This document shows, in pieces, positions 46,501-57,944 of a stretch of 64,000 nt of DNA. Source of the stretch: Typhlomys cinereus (lineage: Eukaryota; Chordata; Mammalia; Rodentia; Platacanthomyidae); NCBI GenBank assembly GCA_023101885.1, contig JALPQD010000143.1:868001-932000 (forward strand), written 5' to 3'. A program made the position numbers and the translations under genes. The notes beneath the pieces are model-generated. The model saw only the letters and a list, made by a program, of their open reading frames with translations. It was not told the origin of the DNA and made no database searches. The stretch's first letter is position 1. Each line of letters opens with the position of its first letter.

Positions 46501-46709
46501 ACTTATGCATATACACATGCTCAAGCGAGATCTCCCACAAGCATACATATTTGCATACTTACAGATGTACACACACAAACTTATAACCACAAATGTATGC
46601 ATAAATCTACACACATAAGCCCAGATGCCACAAACATAAATGTAAGTGCATGCTCAACCTACATACATATACATTCACATGCACATGTACTACACGTGTA
46701 TAGAGAAAC
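43566..46709. repeat. 3.1-kb degenerate CA/TA-rich tract
   Basis: The plus strand is almost entirely A, C and T with G mainly in CATG, GCA or TGTG contexts, made of irregular CACA, CATA, ACAT, AAACA and TATGCA words. No fixed unit length is visible. Most of it alternates purine and pyrimidine, which favours Z-DNA. One SINE (43936-44107) interrupts it. The long minus-strand frames in it (187, 211 and 207 codons) encode Cys/Tyr/Val/Met/His-rich strings and result from the GT-rich composition, which yields few stop codons. Confidence 0.95.
43936..44107 (+). mobile_element. B4-type SINE inside the CA-rich tract
   Basis: 'gggcccatgagatgtttcaa', 'gatgacctgagtgcagtcct' (B-box region), 'ggagggatctaactcctgaa' and 'agttatcctctgacctctgt' make a short B4 copy in plus orientation with an A/T-rich tail. 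Confidence 0.75.
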
Positions 46710-46714
46710 ATGCT

Positions 46715-47142
46715 TGTCATAGTTAGGCACAGGTGTCAACTTAAATAGTTGAAGGTTTGAACTCTGGGCACATTTGTAGAGAATTAGTAGTTGAGTTAAG
46801 CCCAGAGCAAACTTGCAGATTATCTAGCTGATGGGAAAGGCCCAGTCCTTGGTGGATTGGACTAGGCTCTGAACAGTGAATAAAATACTAGGAGTTGGTT
46901 GAGAGAGTTGGTATCCTTGTGTATACTTGGCTAGACATGCTGCTCTGGCAAGTAAGGATCATTCCTCTCTCAGCCATTATGTAGATGGTGTGGCCAGTTC
47001 CCTTGGTCCTGGTGTTGGTGCGTGCTCTCCTGCCAAGCAGGACTACAGACTGTAACTGGACTATCAGTAAGAAAACAAACTCCTTGTTCCCTTAAGCCAT
47101 TTGATGATCATTTATCAGCAACCATGCAGGCAAACTGCTATA
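46715..47142 (+). mobile_element. LTR-like element (MaLR or URR1-like), plus-strand copy
   Basis: It begins TGTCATAGTTAGGCACAGGT directly after the CA-rich tract and ends with 'ccatgcaggcaaactgctat'. An AATAAA occurs in 'gaataaaatactaggag'. ATGCT occurs just before (46710-46714) and just after (47143-47147), a possible 5-bp target duplication as expected for ERVL-MaLR elements. Its inverted homologue lies at 35938-36361. Confidence 0.7.
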
Positions 47143-47164
47143 ATGCTCATACTTGCACATATAT

Positions 47165-47455
47165 GATGCATGCGTACGCGTACCTGCATCCAGGCACTTA
47201 ATGATTTTCTTACAGAAAACACTGATCAATAGGCTTGGTGCCCTTATAGAAAGAGTGAATGTGAGCACACAGAGACACAGAGAAACAGAGAAAAAAAAAA
47301 ATGGAAAAACTTTTACCCACAAGTCCAGAATTCAGGCTAAACAGAATGTAATTCTGACACCTTGACTTCAGACTTCGTATCCCCGAGCACGTGAGAAAAC
47401 AGATTTCTCCATTTAAGCCTCCAGTCTGTGTCTTTTTGATATGCCATCCCTACCA
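47165..47455 (+). mobile_element. MLT1-like LTR
   Basis: 'ggcttggtgcccttatagaa', then 'gtgagcacacagagacacag', 'caccttgacttcagacttcg' and 'gagaaaacagatttctccat' with 'ttaagcctccagtctgtgtc' follow the MLT1 3' part (gtgcccttataagaag...ccttgatttcagacttctggcctccagaactgtgagaaataaatttctgttgtttaagccaccagtctgtgg). Ancient MaLR LTR; its middle is shortened. Confidence 0.6.
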
Positions 47456-47814
47456 AACTGAATTAACTCAGAGATTTTGAACAAGTGATTTACATCCTTG
47501 GATTTCTTATATGCCAAATACGTAGAGTTATGGTTAGAAACCAGGTGTAAGTTTGGCAGCGCTGTCATGTTGCACATATTGTATTTTTGGAAATTCAAAA
47601 AGTGGGTGTTAAGTGTCCTCACTACAAAAAAGGTAATAATGTAAAGCAAATGGTCAGCCATATCTAATCATTCCTCAGTGTACGCCCATTTCAAAACATC
47701 ATCTCGTACAGAGTTCATATACACAATTCTATGTATGTATGTAAAAACAGAATGAAAATATTTTCTGGGAAAGTTATAAAATTAAAATAATTTTTAATTT
47801 AAAAAACTCATTAT
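47456..47814. other. No gene seen
   Basis: AT-rich unique DNA; no recognised repeat. Confidence 0.4.
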
Positions 47815-47990
47815 TATTGTGTTTGTATGGGGTAGGGACACATGTGGAGATCAGAGGAACGACTCTGTGGGTCAATTCTGTCCTTCCACTTTTGTGTGGG
47901 TTCTAAGACTCAAACTCAGGTCAAACATCAGGTCATCACACCAAGTTTGCCCAGCAAGCATTTTAACCACTGAGCCATATCACTGACCCA
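47815..47990 (-). mobile_element. B4-type SINE
   Basis: 'acacatgtggagatcagagg', 'gtcaattctgtccttccact', 'gactcaaactcaggtcaaac' (reversed B-box region) and 'aaccactgagccatatcact' (reversed A box). Confidence 0.75.
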
Positions 47991-48571
47991 AAATGATTTT
48001 TTTAAACAGCCTATTGTATGTCCCAAACAAAATGGCTTCTCCCTTACTCACTATCTGCTAACAGCCTGAACGAACAATCTTTGGAATGTAATTTTTTTCT
48101 AATTTTTCCTCTCCCAATAGTAACCTTGTGTCTGTGATATTACTGACAGAACATTTTTTATGAACACTGAAATGTAACTTCTCTTAGGAAACCATAAAAT
48201 TAAATGCAGTTAGTTATATTTAACAATATATACTGCTGAAAAGGATAAACAAACTCCAAATGATCCTCATTGGCTGGAGTGCAAAGTTGGTACACTTAGG
48301 TGAATTGCTAGGTTCGCGTTACAAAGTTTCATTGATTTCACCATTAATAAACACTTCAAATCTACCTTAGGCACCCATGTCTCCTAAATGTCCCAAACTC
48401 GACATGTGCTAGGATCTTAACGCTGTTTTCACTTTAAACTTTCAGCACAGACTTAGAGAAGTCAGAACCTGCTCCTTTGGAACACATTGTCTTTCCCCAC
48501 ACTTCATTGTCATATCACAGTCTGTCCCGTTACACAGGTGCAGCATTAATTCACTATCTTTGAGATATGTT
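47991..48571. other. No gene seen; unique DNA
   Basis: No recognised repeat or exon. Confidence 0.4.
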
Positions 48572-48855
48572 TGTTGCAGTTTGCCTTCATATTGCTAATA
48601 AATTCCCAATCAAATGATTTATAGAAACAAAAGAGCCTTACTTTGCCTCACAGTTGTCTGGTTACGTCCGACTTGGCAGGAGAGCCCACGCCAGCACCAA
48701 GGGTGAAGGGAACTGGACATGCTGTATCCATTGTTGAGAGAAGACAAACACCAGTGCCAGATGATAAGTCTGTCCAAGCATGCTGACCAATGCCAACTTA
48801 TTGAAACAGCTTCCCCACCCCCCTTCTTATCCACCTGCCCACTTCTAACAATTAC
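48572..48855 (-). mobile_element. Possible LTR-like element related to the 36-kb/47-kb family
   Basis: 'tttgttgcagtttgccttca' and 'ttcccaatcaaatgatttat' followed by 'agaaacaaaagagccttact', then 'gcccacgccagcaccaaggg' keep the same order as the start of the 35.9-kb copy ('tgcagttcgcctgcatgg', 'catcaaatggcttaaggaaa', 'gctcacaccaacactaagcc'). Homology is weak after that. Confidence 0.4.
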
Positions 48856-51269
48856 GACATTTATAAACATTTGCTTACAAAGATTTTATGAACTAATGAA
48901 GCTTGGGATAATAAAATACAGAATCAATGGACATACTTGTTAAATTTTAGATTCAAGGATGTGGACTGTTTTAATTCAAAGAGGCAAACCTTTCATCAAG
49001 AACACCTGACAGCTTTTATTCTACTGGCCTAATTCCATACTATTTTCACTTTTCCTCCACTCTAGATCCAAAGCAGAATCTTCCTAGGAAGTAAAAGAAA
49101 AAAGAAAATAAATGAAAAGAAATGCAAGTTGAACTTTTTGTGAATCTTGGAAAGTGGACTGCTTTGGTTCCATTCACATTTGGGGGCAAATATCCAGAAA
49201 AAAATGAGATCACATGTCCACAGTGAAGAGAGGGAAGTATATGCAAGACAAAATGTAACAACCGTTCACTTGATTAGGAAGGAATGCCACATCAGCACAC
49301 AGTGAAGCAGGAGCTGCTCTAATTTTGGACCTAGGGAATTGTGGCAATTATAATCTCTTCAGCTAAAATAGTAAAGTAATAGAATAATGCTGTCAAATTG
49401 GCAAATGCTTGACTAGATTTTAATTTAAAGTTTGGAGTCTTAACTTTATCATAAATGCTAAATGTAAAAGAGAGAAAATAATTTGAAATACAAAAAGACA
49501 GTTATCAATTTATCAATCTCATTAGTTTAAGAAGTCCCAATTCTATTCATATATTCAAGAACTAGTAAAGGAGACACTGAAAAGAATAAGAGATGACACA
49601 CAACGACACTTCGGTTAAGCTCTCTGGTAGACATTATTGATGATCTGACTCAACTTCTTCCAACATACCCTGTAATTGCTGGTGGAGATTAGCCATGTGA
49701 TCCAGTTCTGGATGATGACATCATAAGTGTTTAAAGATCTCTCGATATCATAAATAGAAAAAAAAGATTAAATTCAGGTTTTTGCCTTGTCTCTTCTCAT
49801 TTAGAAGGGGACATATTGCCCAACAGTGCATTGGTTCTTTTGAAACCATTGGGACTCAACACAAGGAAGAGATTCCCATGCAAAAACTGGCTCAAAATGG
49901 AGAGACTATTCAAGTCCCACTGCTAACTGCCCATCTCCTATGAAGGCATATCGACAGGCCAGGTTTCATTGTGGTCTTCTTATTGGTAATCACAGCTGCT
50001 CTGTTTAAACTAGTAATGGCTGCTCTGGTCAGAGGACAGCATTTCACAACTGTTCCTCACACAACTGATGCAGGACCCTGAAGACATTCATAAGTCATCT
50101 CATTCAGACAGCCGGAACAGTTGGCTGTGAAAAAGGAACAGAAAAACTTTAAAGATCTTCTGGGATTCCAATATAAGAGTGGAAGATTATGCAATGTGCT
50201 AGAAGGGCTGAAAGAGTGAACTTGATGTCTTTTATTCTGAAACAAAAGGCAGAGATGCAGAATATAAGAAAATTCTGAACAAATAGAACTTGAGTGAGGT
50301 ACTATATACTCCAATAATATTTCCAGAGAGAAAGCGATAAATTCATGAGAATACAATCAATGAATTTGAGGGAAACTATTTTTCTTCTCTGAATTGAAAT
50401 AAAATATGAGTGTCAAATAGAAAGGTACTATTAAATCTCAAACAGATTGAATAAGGGAAAAAAGTAACCTAGAGTGCTAATAAATCTCAAACGAATTGAA
50501 TGAGAGGGAAAAAAAAACAATCGATGTATTGGTATATTATATGGAAGTTTCAGGATTCTTAAGAGCACAAATAGAGTTAATAAGTTTTCAGGAAGAAAAC
50601 ACAGATTTCATTAGCAATCATGAGGATGGGAAGGACAGGGATGGATTAGAGAAGGGACAGAAGGTTGAGAGAAGAAGAGGGAGGGTAAAAGGGGGCAGAA
50701 GCAACAATTTATTTTGTTTGTAAAAAAAGTTTTTGACTGATTGTAGAAAGCAGTTTACACCCTAGATCACCTTATTAAGACCTTATTGCTTATGCAGTTA
50801 AAGAGACACTGATCGAGCTATAGTTCTCTTAAAACTTCATTAACAAATGATTTTTCACCACCAATACAAGATATTAGTGATGTATTTAACATCCTATGGG
50901 TAAGTGGTTGCCAATAAAAAATTGTACATTCAGGCAAGCTTCCACTTGAGAATATAAAACCATCTATCTAACCCTCATTCCCTTTTACTTTCAGGGAACA
51001 CAAAACAGGTACTGAAAACCTGTCCAAGTAACAGTAGAAAGGAAGAAAATAGACAGGAACAGATGTCTTAGTGTTATCCTTAAATACTTGATAGTAAACT
51101 GCCATCTAAACACTCCTTATTATACCCTTAAATGAGAAAAGCTCTCTGCGCTTAACCAATATCCAGCCTGTTATAATGGAAGATTAGTGAGGCAGAAAAC
51201 CACAACTGGCCGGATGCAGAGTATTGACAACTTGGCCTTAATCAGGTCATCAAGCCTCTTCCCATCTCA
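48856..51269. other. No gene seen; AT-rich, partly repeat-like
   Basis: 49560-50360 has wording that seems familiar from interspersed repeats ('gattagccatgtgatccagt', 'gccaggtttcattgtggtct'), but I cannot name a family. A purine-rich patch at 50570-50700 resembles an L1 3' UTR tract. Open frames are short. Confidence 0.3.
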
Positions 51270-51660
51270 AGGCTCAGGAATCTTTCAGAAAGGGAACAGT
51301 AAGATTTCAAGAGTCTAAAAGTGAGGAGGGGCACTGCCCCCCAAGACACCCCAGTCACAACAAGGCTGCTGCATCCAGGAACTCACTGCAGTGAGGTCTA
51401 CTATCACCAGATATGCGATGGCTGGTGCATCACCATGCTTCCACGGAGCAGTGAGGATCTCAGGAGAAACAACTGCACTCAGAAAGAGTCTGAGGCAGGT
51501 GCTGGACAAAAGCAGAGAGCCGCCCCCCTTGTGATCCACACATACAAAGGCACGAGGAGGACAGGAAGAGACATGGATGGAGGGAGGGGAGGGAGGGAAA
51601 AGAGAGGGGTAAGAAAGGAGGGGGATAAGGCAAGGACATAAACTCATTTTATTTGTAATT
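51270..51660 (+). mobile_element. L1 3' UTR fragment
   Basis: 'cagtaagatttcaagagtct', 'aaaagtgaggaggggcactg' and 'cacaacaaggctgctgcatc' parallel the 7.2-kb and 58.2-kb copies, and it ends in a purine tract (51560-51636, 'ggagggaggggagggaggga'). The 160-codon minus-strand frame (51315-51797) and the 106-codon plus-strand frame lie in it and are shadows. Confidence 0.55.
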
Positions 51661-52387
51661 GAAAAATTCTCACTAAAAAAGAATTGACTCCTCTCTTGAA
51701 GATTCCCCATTGGTAGTTTTCCATCTCCACTCTTCTCTCCTGCCTCTTGTCCCACATCTAGACGGACTGATAAGGACCCTGCACACACTTCATGCAAAAC
51801 TCACTCACACTGGTCTTACCCACTTGCCACAATAAAAGCCAAAGTTTCTTGTCTCTCTCTTCACCAAAGTCATGTCTGACCACTTGGATACCTGTTAATC
51901 AGCCTCAGAAGGTTAATTGATGTGAGCAATAATAGCCACTCTATCTTTGGGAAATGTCTAGCACTGTAAGTGTGTCTACATTTAAACCAGCTTTGGGTGG
52001 AGACTTGGTGCCGCCCACTGGAAGGCAAACCCAAGACAGAGACTAAACTAGTATATCCCGGATACTTAAGGTCTAACTTTCCACTCAACGTCTCTGAAAA
52101 AATGTGCTTCAGAAAAGTATTTCCAAGAGACACCCACCTAAAAGGAAAAATGTGATTCAAGACATAGAGGACTTAGTTTAAGAATGTGATGAAAATAATT
52201 CCATGGCAGGTCCAGATATGAGTCAGACAAAGTTGGAAAGGCAAGACAGAACTTCAAGAGGCAGTTTCTAGAACATTAAGACAAAATGGAAACATCTTAA
52301 AAACATGATATAAGTATGTTTCTTCTGTCAAAAGAAATTTAAGCGACAACTAACAACTGTAAAGGAAAAATACTCAATAAACTTCAC
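51661..52387. other. No gene seen; unique DNA
   Basis: No recognised repeat; the 96-codon minus-strand frame (51870-52160) has no recognisable domain. Confidence 0.4.
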
Positions 52388-52720
52388 AGCTGGAGAGATA
52401 ACTCAGTGGATAAAGCCCTTGCTGCACAGGTTAAGGATCAGAGTTCAGACCCCTAGAACCCCACAGAGAGCCAGGCAGGCGTGGCTGAACTGTAATCCCA
52501 GCAGTGGGAGCAGATACTGAGGATCCCAGGAACAAGAGACCTAGCAAGACTGCCAGAATTGTAGAACTCCAAGTTCAGCAAGAGACACTGGCTAATAAAT
52601 AAGGAGGTAGAAAGGGGTGGAGGGAATCGGGCAACATGAATGCGGAGTCTCCACATGCATGCATGCACACCCATCAACACATGTGCTCCCGTGTGCATGC
52701 AAACATGCATACACACAAAT
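52388..52720 (+). mobile_element. RSINE1-like composite SINE
   Basis: The head 'cagctggagagataactcag' and 'tggataaagcccttgctgca' is followed by 'gaactgtaatcccagcagtg', 'aactccaagttcagcaagag', 'ggagtctccacatgcatgca' and a CA-rich end. Plus orientation, nearly full length. Confidence 0.75.
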
Positions 52721-53924
52721 TTCTTAATTCAAACATGAAGTAGAGTAAAATGAGAAGTGATTTTGAACAGTTGATAACATAAAACACGCACCAAAAAAAA
52801 AAAAAAAAAGGAATCCATCTAGACTTTGACTTTTGTTAGACATGTAAAAATTTTAGAGTCAGTATTCTGTATCTGTGGATTTTTGAGGTTCTATACTCAA
52901 CCAAACTTGAAGGGAAAAAGCAAGTGCTTAAACTGTATCTATGAAAAATACAGAGCATTACAAATATATTTTTCCTTTTGTTATTCTGTAAGCAACACAA
53001 ACTACTGCTCACATCCTATTTACAACATATTGAATAAGGAATAGGAATGTATACATAGGTCTTATCCAAGTGATCTGACATTGTATATAAAGAACTTGAG
53101 CACTCAGAGATTATGGTATTTGTAGGTTTCCTATATTCATTTCCAATTGGATATCAAGGGTTAACTGTACTAATTATTGTATGAACAATATCACAAGTTA
53201 AAGAAGATGTGTGAAAGATGTTTTCGGTGGTCAGTAAAATCATTTTCTATGCAGTACCTCACTTTTATTTCCCTTTTATTATGTAACTGCTAAATACTTG
53301 GTGGGTGTTCAGCTATTCATTTAATCAACAAAATGGTAGGCCCAAACAATGTGGTAGAATAAAATCAATATGAATAAGATTTAAAATGAAATGATATTTT
53401 GAGTTTCAACTACAAAAAAAATAGGTAAAACTTTTGAATTATCAATTCCCTAGCTGATAAAAATAAAATAATACTATTACCCAAGGAATGAAATGAGAAA
53501 ATCTGCACAAAATAGAACATGTAGAATAAAATGATTATTAGCATTTATATCATTTCATACCTAATAGTAAAATAATTCACTTAAAAGTAATCAGATCAAG
53601 CAAATGAGAGCAATTGCCATAAAGATATAAGGAAATTGTTGGGTTTTTTTTTTTCATCTTATGAAGATTCCCAGAGAGAGGAAAGGGAAAGAGTGGGAGA
53701 AAAAACTAACAATGTTGGACAAAATAGATTCGTAGAGGCAAGTAAGTTGGTAAATTCAGGAAACAGTCTCTAACAACTGTTTTTAAGTAATATAAATACC
53801 TTATGAAGAAAACATCATTACTATTTCTAATAGATTATTTTTGATCTGACAGGAAACAATTTATAGACCCACAGCTAGAGAGCTACAGTCAGGTCTCAGT
53901 CTCATATTCCAGTACTGCCATAAA
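52721..53924. other. No gene seen; AT-rich unique DNA
   Basis: It contains an A run at 52791-52809 and a T run near 53645. No recognised repeat, exon or RNA gene. Confidence 0.4.
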
Positions 53925-54190
53925 TACGTGACCCCCAACAATTTAGAGAGTAAGGGATTTATTCATGCTCGTGGTTTCAGATTATGTTCATTATGATGGC
54001 AAGAGTATTCATACCGCCATCAGGAGCCAAGGGGACTGGCCCCGCCATCTCCACAAGAGGAGCTGAGAGAGGGGTAAGGACCAAAACGTACTTCTAGCCA
54101 GCTAATCTACTAAAGCAAATTAGTTTTCTCTCTATCATGTCCACCCGCCTGGGGAATGGTCCCTTTGGCCATGGAGTAGGTCTAGCTCCC
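53925..54190 (-). mobile_element. Possible MT/MaLR-like LTR, diverged
   Basis: 'agagagtaagggatttattc', 'gtttcagattatgttcatta', 'tgatggcaagagtattcata' and 'aggagctgagagaggggtaa' recall reverse-oriented MaLR LTR wording (gatttatttgg...gtttcagaggttcagtccattat.atggcggg...aggagctgagag). The 3' part cannot be matched. Confidence 0.4.
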
Positions 54191-54825
54191 AATTTTTTGA
54201 TTTTTGAAAAATCACTTCATTTTTGGTATATATTTACCAATTAAACCTAAAATAGTATTAAGTTAAAACATATTATAACATGTAAATAAAATACTGTGCA
54301 AATGTAAAAATGATATAATCACCAAACACTGTGTAGCACTTTAACAATACAAATTTGTTTTAGAGTATTTCTGAAGAAAAGAGTCTTAACATTTGTCATG
54401 TGTTTTATCTCCTAAACTGACAACACTTTTTATGAAACACATTTTGTGTCCACTTAGAGCCCTGGACATGATTATGCATTACCTTGGAAATTTCTTCTGA
54501 GTTCATGAACTAGTTCAGCATCTATGCAGCTTAAGCATATTATTGGACGTCATTAAGAGTGTAATGGATGGACATCTAAATGAGGCGAGTCAGTACTGTA
54601 AGGTAGTTATAAACCTGAACAGTACTCAACAATAGCTTGCCTACCTTGACTTAAAGAATCTTATGTAGAAAATGAAGTGAATTTATTTGTAATGGATACA
54701 GAAATACTATATATTGAAGGATTTCACTGAGACTATATCTTCAATTCTTATTTTAAAAATTTATGCATGAAAATAAAAAACTTTATTCTCTGGAATTGCT
54801 AGATCATCTCTCTTTTTAAAGATAT
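54191..54825. other. No gene seen; AT-rich unique DNA
   Basis: No recognised repeat or exon. Confidence 0.4.
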
Positions 54826-55010
54826 ATTTGTGGTGTGTGTGTGTGTGTGTGTGTGTGTGATCAGAAGGCACTGTGTGTCCCTATGGAGGACCAACCGGGA
54901 CTTCAGGAGTCATCCTGGATTGCTTCTACCTCCATTTTGCTTTGCTCTAGGATTTCCCAGGCTCCACCTTCTAAGGGCACAAAGTTCATCCTCCCCCCCA
55001 CGCCTCACAA
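54826..55010 (-). mobile_element. B2-like (CA)-tailed SINE, copy 6 (head missing)
   Basis: A GT tail (54833-54859) is followed by the reversed body: 'tcagaaggcactgtgtgtcc', 'atcctggattgcttctacct', 'tttgctttgctctaggattt' and 'cccaggctccaccttctaag'. The tRNA-like head is absent, so the element is 5'-truncated. Confidence 0.8.
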
Positions 55011-55611
55011 TGAAGATTATTGTAGTAAAATATCTTCTTTCTTGCACTTGTGAGCAGGCAGATAGTACGTGCACATCAAGGATTTTCTTCTTATGAAAGA
55101 GGTAAATTAGTCCCGATCAGACCAAAACAAAGAAGTGACCAAGAAGTAGAGTCATCCTGAAGCTCTCATGAAAGGGATCTGAGCTAAGAGCATACATGGC
55201 CAACGCCCAGACCGGAGGTCTGGAGGCAGATTCCTTTCTATAGGTCTTTATTTAATCAAATACAGAGGGTAGAATCTGCATTGGGAGAATCAAGGCTACA
55301 GTAACTAGTAAAAAGTGCACTTTGAAAAGTGCACTTACATTGGCATGAGGTGAGTCCCAGAGAAACAGGGAAACTCATATCTATCTGTGGAACCACACTG
55401 ATCTAGAGATGTGAAATCACCTTTTCACATTCCTAGGGAACATGGATGAGGGAACCTGGAAAAGTAAAACTTGGTGGTCAAGCAAGATAGGGAATTCCAG
55501 TTGCTGCATTTTGGGCGTTATGATATAAATGGCTTTCTCTTGACATTGGTGCCTAGTCCAGATAAGTAAGTTATATTTCCTCAGTGATTGGCCTTAAGTC
55601 TCTTCCTTCTC
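55011..55611. other. No gene seen; unique DNA
   Basis: A short direct repeat of AAAAGTGCACTT occurs twice at 55310-55336. No recognised repeat family or exon. Confidence 0.4.
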
Positions 55612-55705
55612 TCCTTCCTCCACCAATGTTCCTGGGGACAGAACCCAGGGCCATGAGCTTGCTAGGCAAGTGCTCTACTACTGAGCCAAATCTCCAACCT
55701 CAGTC
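55612..55705 (-). mobile_element. ID-like tRNA-derived element
   Basis: 'ggacagaacccagggccatg', 'agcttgctaggcaagtgctc' and 'tactactgagccaaatctcc' are the reverse complement of the ID core (ctcagtggtagagcacttgcctagcaagc...ccctgggttc). Confidence 0.75.
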
Positions 55706-55883
55706 CTGTAGCGTGATCCCACTTCCTGTTCTCTCTCTGCTACCTGAGTAAATTGGCAGCTTCCTCTTTCAATTGCCAATGCCTTTCCTGCCTGTACCAT
55801 GATCTCCCTAGCATGATGGATTCTGTCTCTCTAGAACCATAATCCACAGTAAGATCTTTCTCCCTTAAATTACTTTGTCAGGG

Positions 55884-56065
55884 GGCTGGAGAGGTGGCTC
55901 AGGGGTTAAGCCTCTGCCTTGCAGGCAGAAGGTCCTGAGTTCGGATCCTAGATCCCCATGTATAGACGCCCTGCGTTTGTGGCCCTGGTAGGGCAGAGCC
56001 TGTGATCCTGGGGCAGAGTAAACAAGGAGAAAGTGGAGGTGGTGGTTCCGGAATTTGTCTGTGGT

Positions 56066-56109
<44 letters not shown>

Positions 56110-56154
56110 TGCACAATTAAATAAATAATAATAAAAAAAATTTTTTTTAAAAAA
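55884..56154 (+). mobile_element. B2-like (CA)-tailed SINE, copy 7, with perfect target-site duplication
   Basis: Head GGCTGGAGAGGTGGCTCAGG and GGTTAAG (A box), B box GAGTTCGGATCC, altered middle ('gacgccctgcgtttgtggcc'), (AC)n tail (56069-56105), AAATAAATAATAA and an A/T-run end. AAATTACTTTGTCAGGG is present exactly on both sides (55867-55883 and 56155-56171), so this insertion is comparatively recent. Confidence 0.9.
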
Positions 56155-56171
56155 AAATTACTTTGTCAGGG

Positions 56172-56619
56172 TATTTTATCACAGCAACAGGAAGAGAAAT
56201 TAAAGCAACCATTAAGTAGAGATTGCATATTGCATTAGTCACCAATATTTTTTCATCTTGGGCTTATTTCTTAGGTTTTACTCTTATACTTTTGGTGCAT
56301 TGTCCTAGGCAGTAGTAATTCACCCCAATTGTTCTTATCATGACCTTGTATGGCCTGCTAAAGTAAACAAGGTGAAACTGATCATGATTGGGATGAGCCA
56401 CCCAAGCTCTAGGCATTCACCCCAGCTTTCCCAGGGGCTGAGTAGAATAACATGCTGGTTAATAGTTGGGAAGTTCTAGTAAGGAGTGTGTAAGACTGTA
56501 TTCACTAGCATCATTTGAATAGCTAGTCTAAACAGACAAATGTTACTAAATGTAGACTAAACTCCAGATTTTGAACAGTCCATTTTAAAGACTAGAAAGT
56601 ATTGCATTAGTACTTATTT
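56172..56619. other. No gene seen; unique DNA
   Basis: No recognised repeat or exon. Confidence 0.4.
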
Positions 56620-56809
56620 TGGATCCCAGGTCCCATGTAAAAATGCCAGGCAGAAATGATGGCAACCCACACTTCCGGCCCACTTCTGGTGGGCAGAGCC
56701 TGGGAAATCCCAGAGCAAAGCAGGGAGGTAGAAGCAATCAAGGGTGAGTCCCAAGTCACTCTTGGTCCTCCACAAGGGCACATAGTGCCCTCTGATACAC
56801 ACAGATACA

Positions 56810-56852
<43 letters not shown>

Positions 56853-56855
56853 ACT
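56620..56855 (+). mobile_element. B2-like (CA)-tailed SINE, copy 8 (5'-truncated)
   Basis: It starts inside the B-box region ('ggatcccaggtcccatgtaa') and has the full body ('gcctgggaaatcccagagca', 'gtcactcttggtcctccaca'). It ends in a (AAAT)n tract of about 45 bases (56808-56853). Confidence 0.85.
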
Positions 56856-57944
56856 TGAAATGAAATGATAATTTTTATATATTCTTGGTTAAAGAAAATA
56901 TATTATTCCAATCAATTTCAGCTGTTCCTTTTTACTTTTTCAAATTGTGACTAAACAAAAACATTAAATTTCTTATGTGGATCCAATTATATTTTTTATT
57001 GGACTGCACTGCAGATATGTCTGGTCTGAATATGAAGAGTTGCTTTGTGTTTGATCATCAATCTTCCTGCTTTCTATGCTGGTTTCCTACTTGTTATTCC
57101 CCTTCTTGGCTTTCATTCACAAGGACTGCAGTTAAGCAATCATCATTTGCATAATTCCTGTGTCTTCCACACTAACTGATTTGCATTCCATGATGGAAGA
57201 AATGAGTTTGCCTTATTCCCTCATAGACAGTAACAGTTCCTAGATATTACTTTTTTTAAAAAAATAGAAATGAAAGATGGGAATTCTAGCTGAAGTTTTT
57301 AGCCCTGTTTAAATGAGATCATAAACAAAACTCATCAGACAATGTCTGGTCTAGGTAGTATGCCATGGAGCTTCTGGAAATGGAGGTGAGTGGATTTTTG
57401 AAAGGCAGTTACAATGAGCAGGACACAGACTCGCTGGGGGCAGGTGTTCAGAGTACGTGAAGAGTCAGCTATAGTGTGTGAAACTAACTTTGCTGCTGTG
57501 TTGTCACAAGGGAGGTTATAGTAGGAAAAAGGGAAGGAGGCTGAAAGGAGGAGGAAGGAGAGATCTAGCTTCCAACATTCTATGAAGCTAGTTGCTCTGT
57601 GCCTCTCAATTTGATGATGAAAATGCTGGTTCACATTAAATTTTGATATAAATTTTGATAAAAATAAGTAGACTACCATGGAGAGTTATTCACTCCATAA
57701 GTAAGATCTTATAGTTTACAATTTAATAAAATAATAATGAGTCACTTATATGCAAATGTAACTCTTTGTAACTTTTTTTAAAATTTGAAGATACGTATTG
57801 CTACTTTACTGCATTTTTTATTTACATGCTAGAATTATATGTCAAAGTTATGTGACCTTTATTATATGGATGGAAACATAAAGTGATAATAAAAAAATAA
57901 ACAAACATAATGGGCCACTTAAAATGAAGAAAGTACTCTGCCCC
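56856..57944. other. No gene seen; AT-rich, possible L2 trace
   Basis: 57185-57245 ('gcattccatgatggaagaaa', 'cagtaacagttcctagatat') may be a remnant of an L2 or MIR 3' end. The 114-codon minus-strand frame (57335-57679) has no recognisable domain. Confidence 0.35.

Noticed and set aside
35713..47322. Shared peptide ending WLLINDHQMA encoded at about 35.95 kb (plus) and 47.1 kb (minus)
   Set aside because: It is the terminal part of the inverted LTR-like pair read in the same relative frame, not a gene family.
51315..51797. 160-codon minus-strand frame
   Set aside because: Most of it lies inside an L1 3' UTR including the polypurine tract, whose complement encodes the Pro/Ser-rich part.
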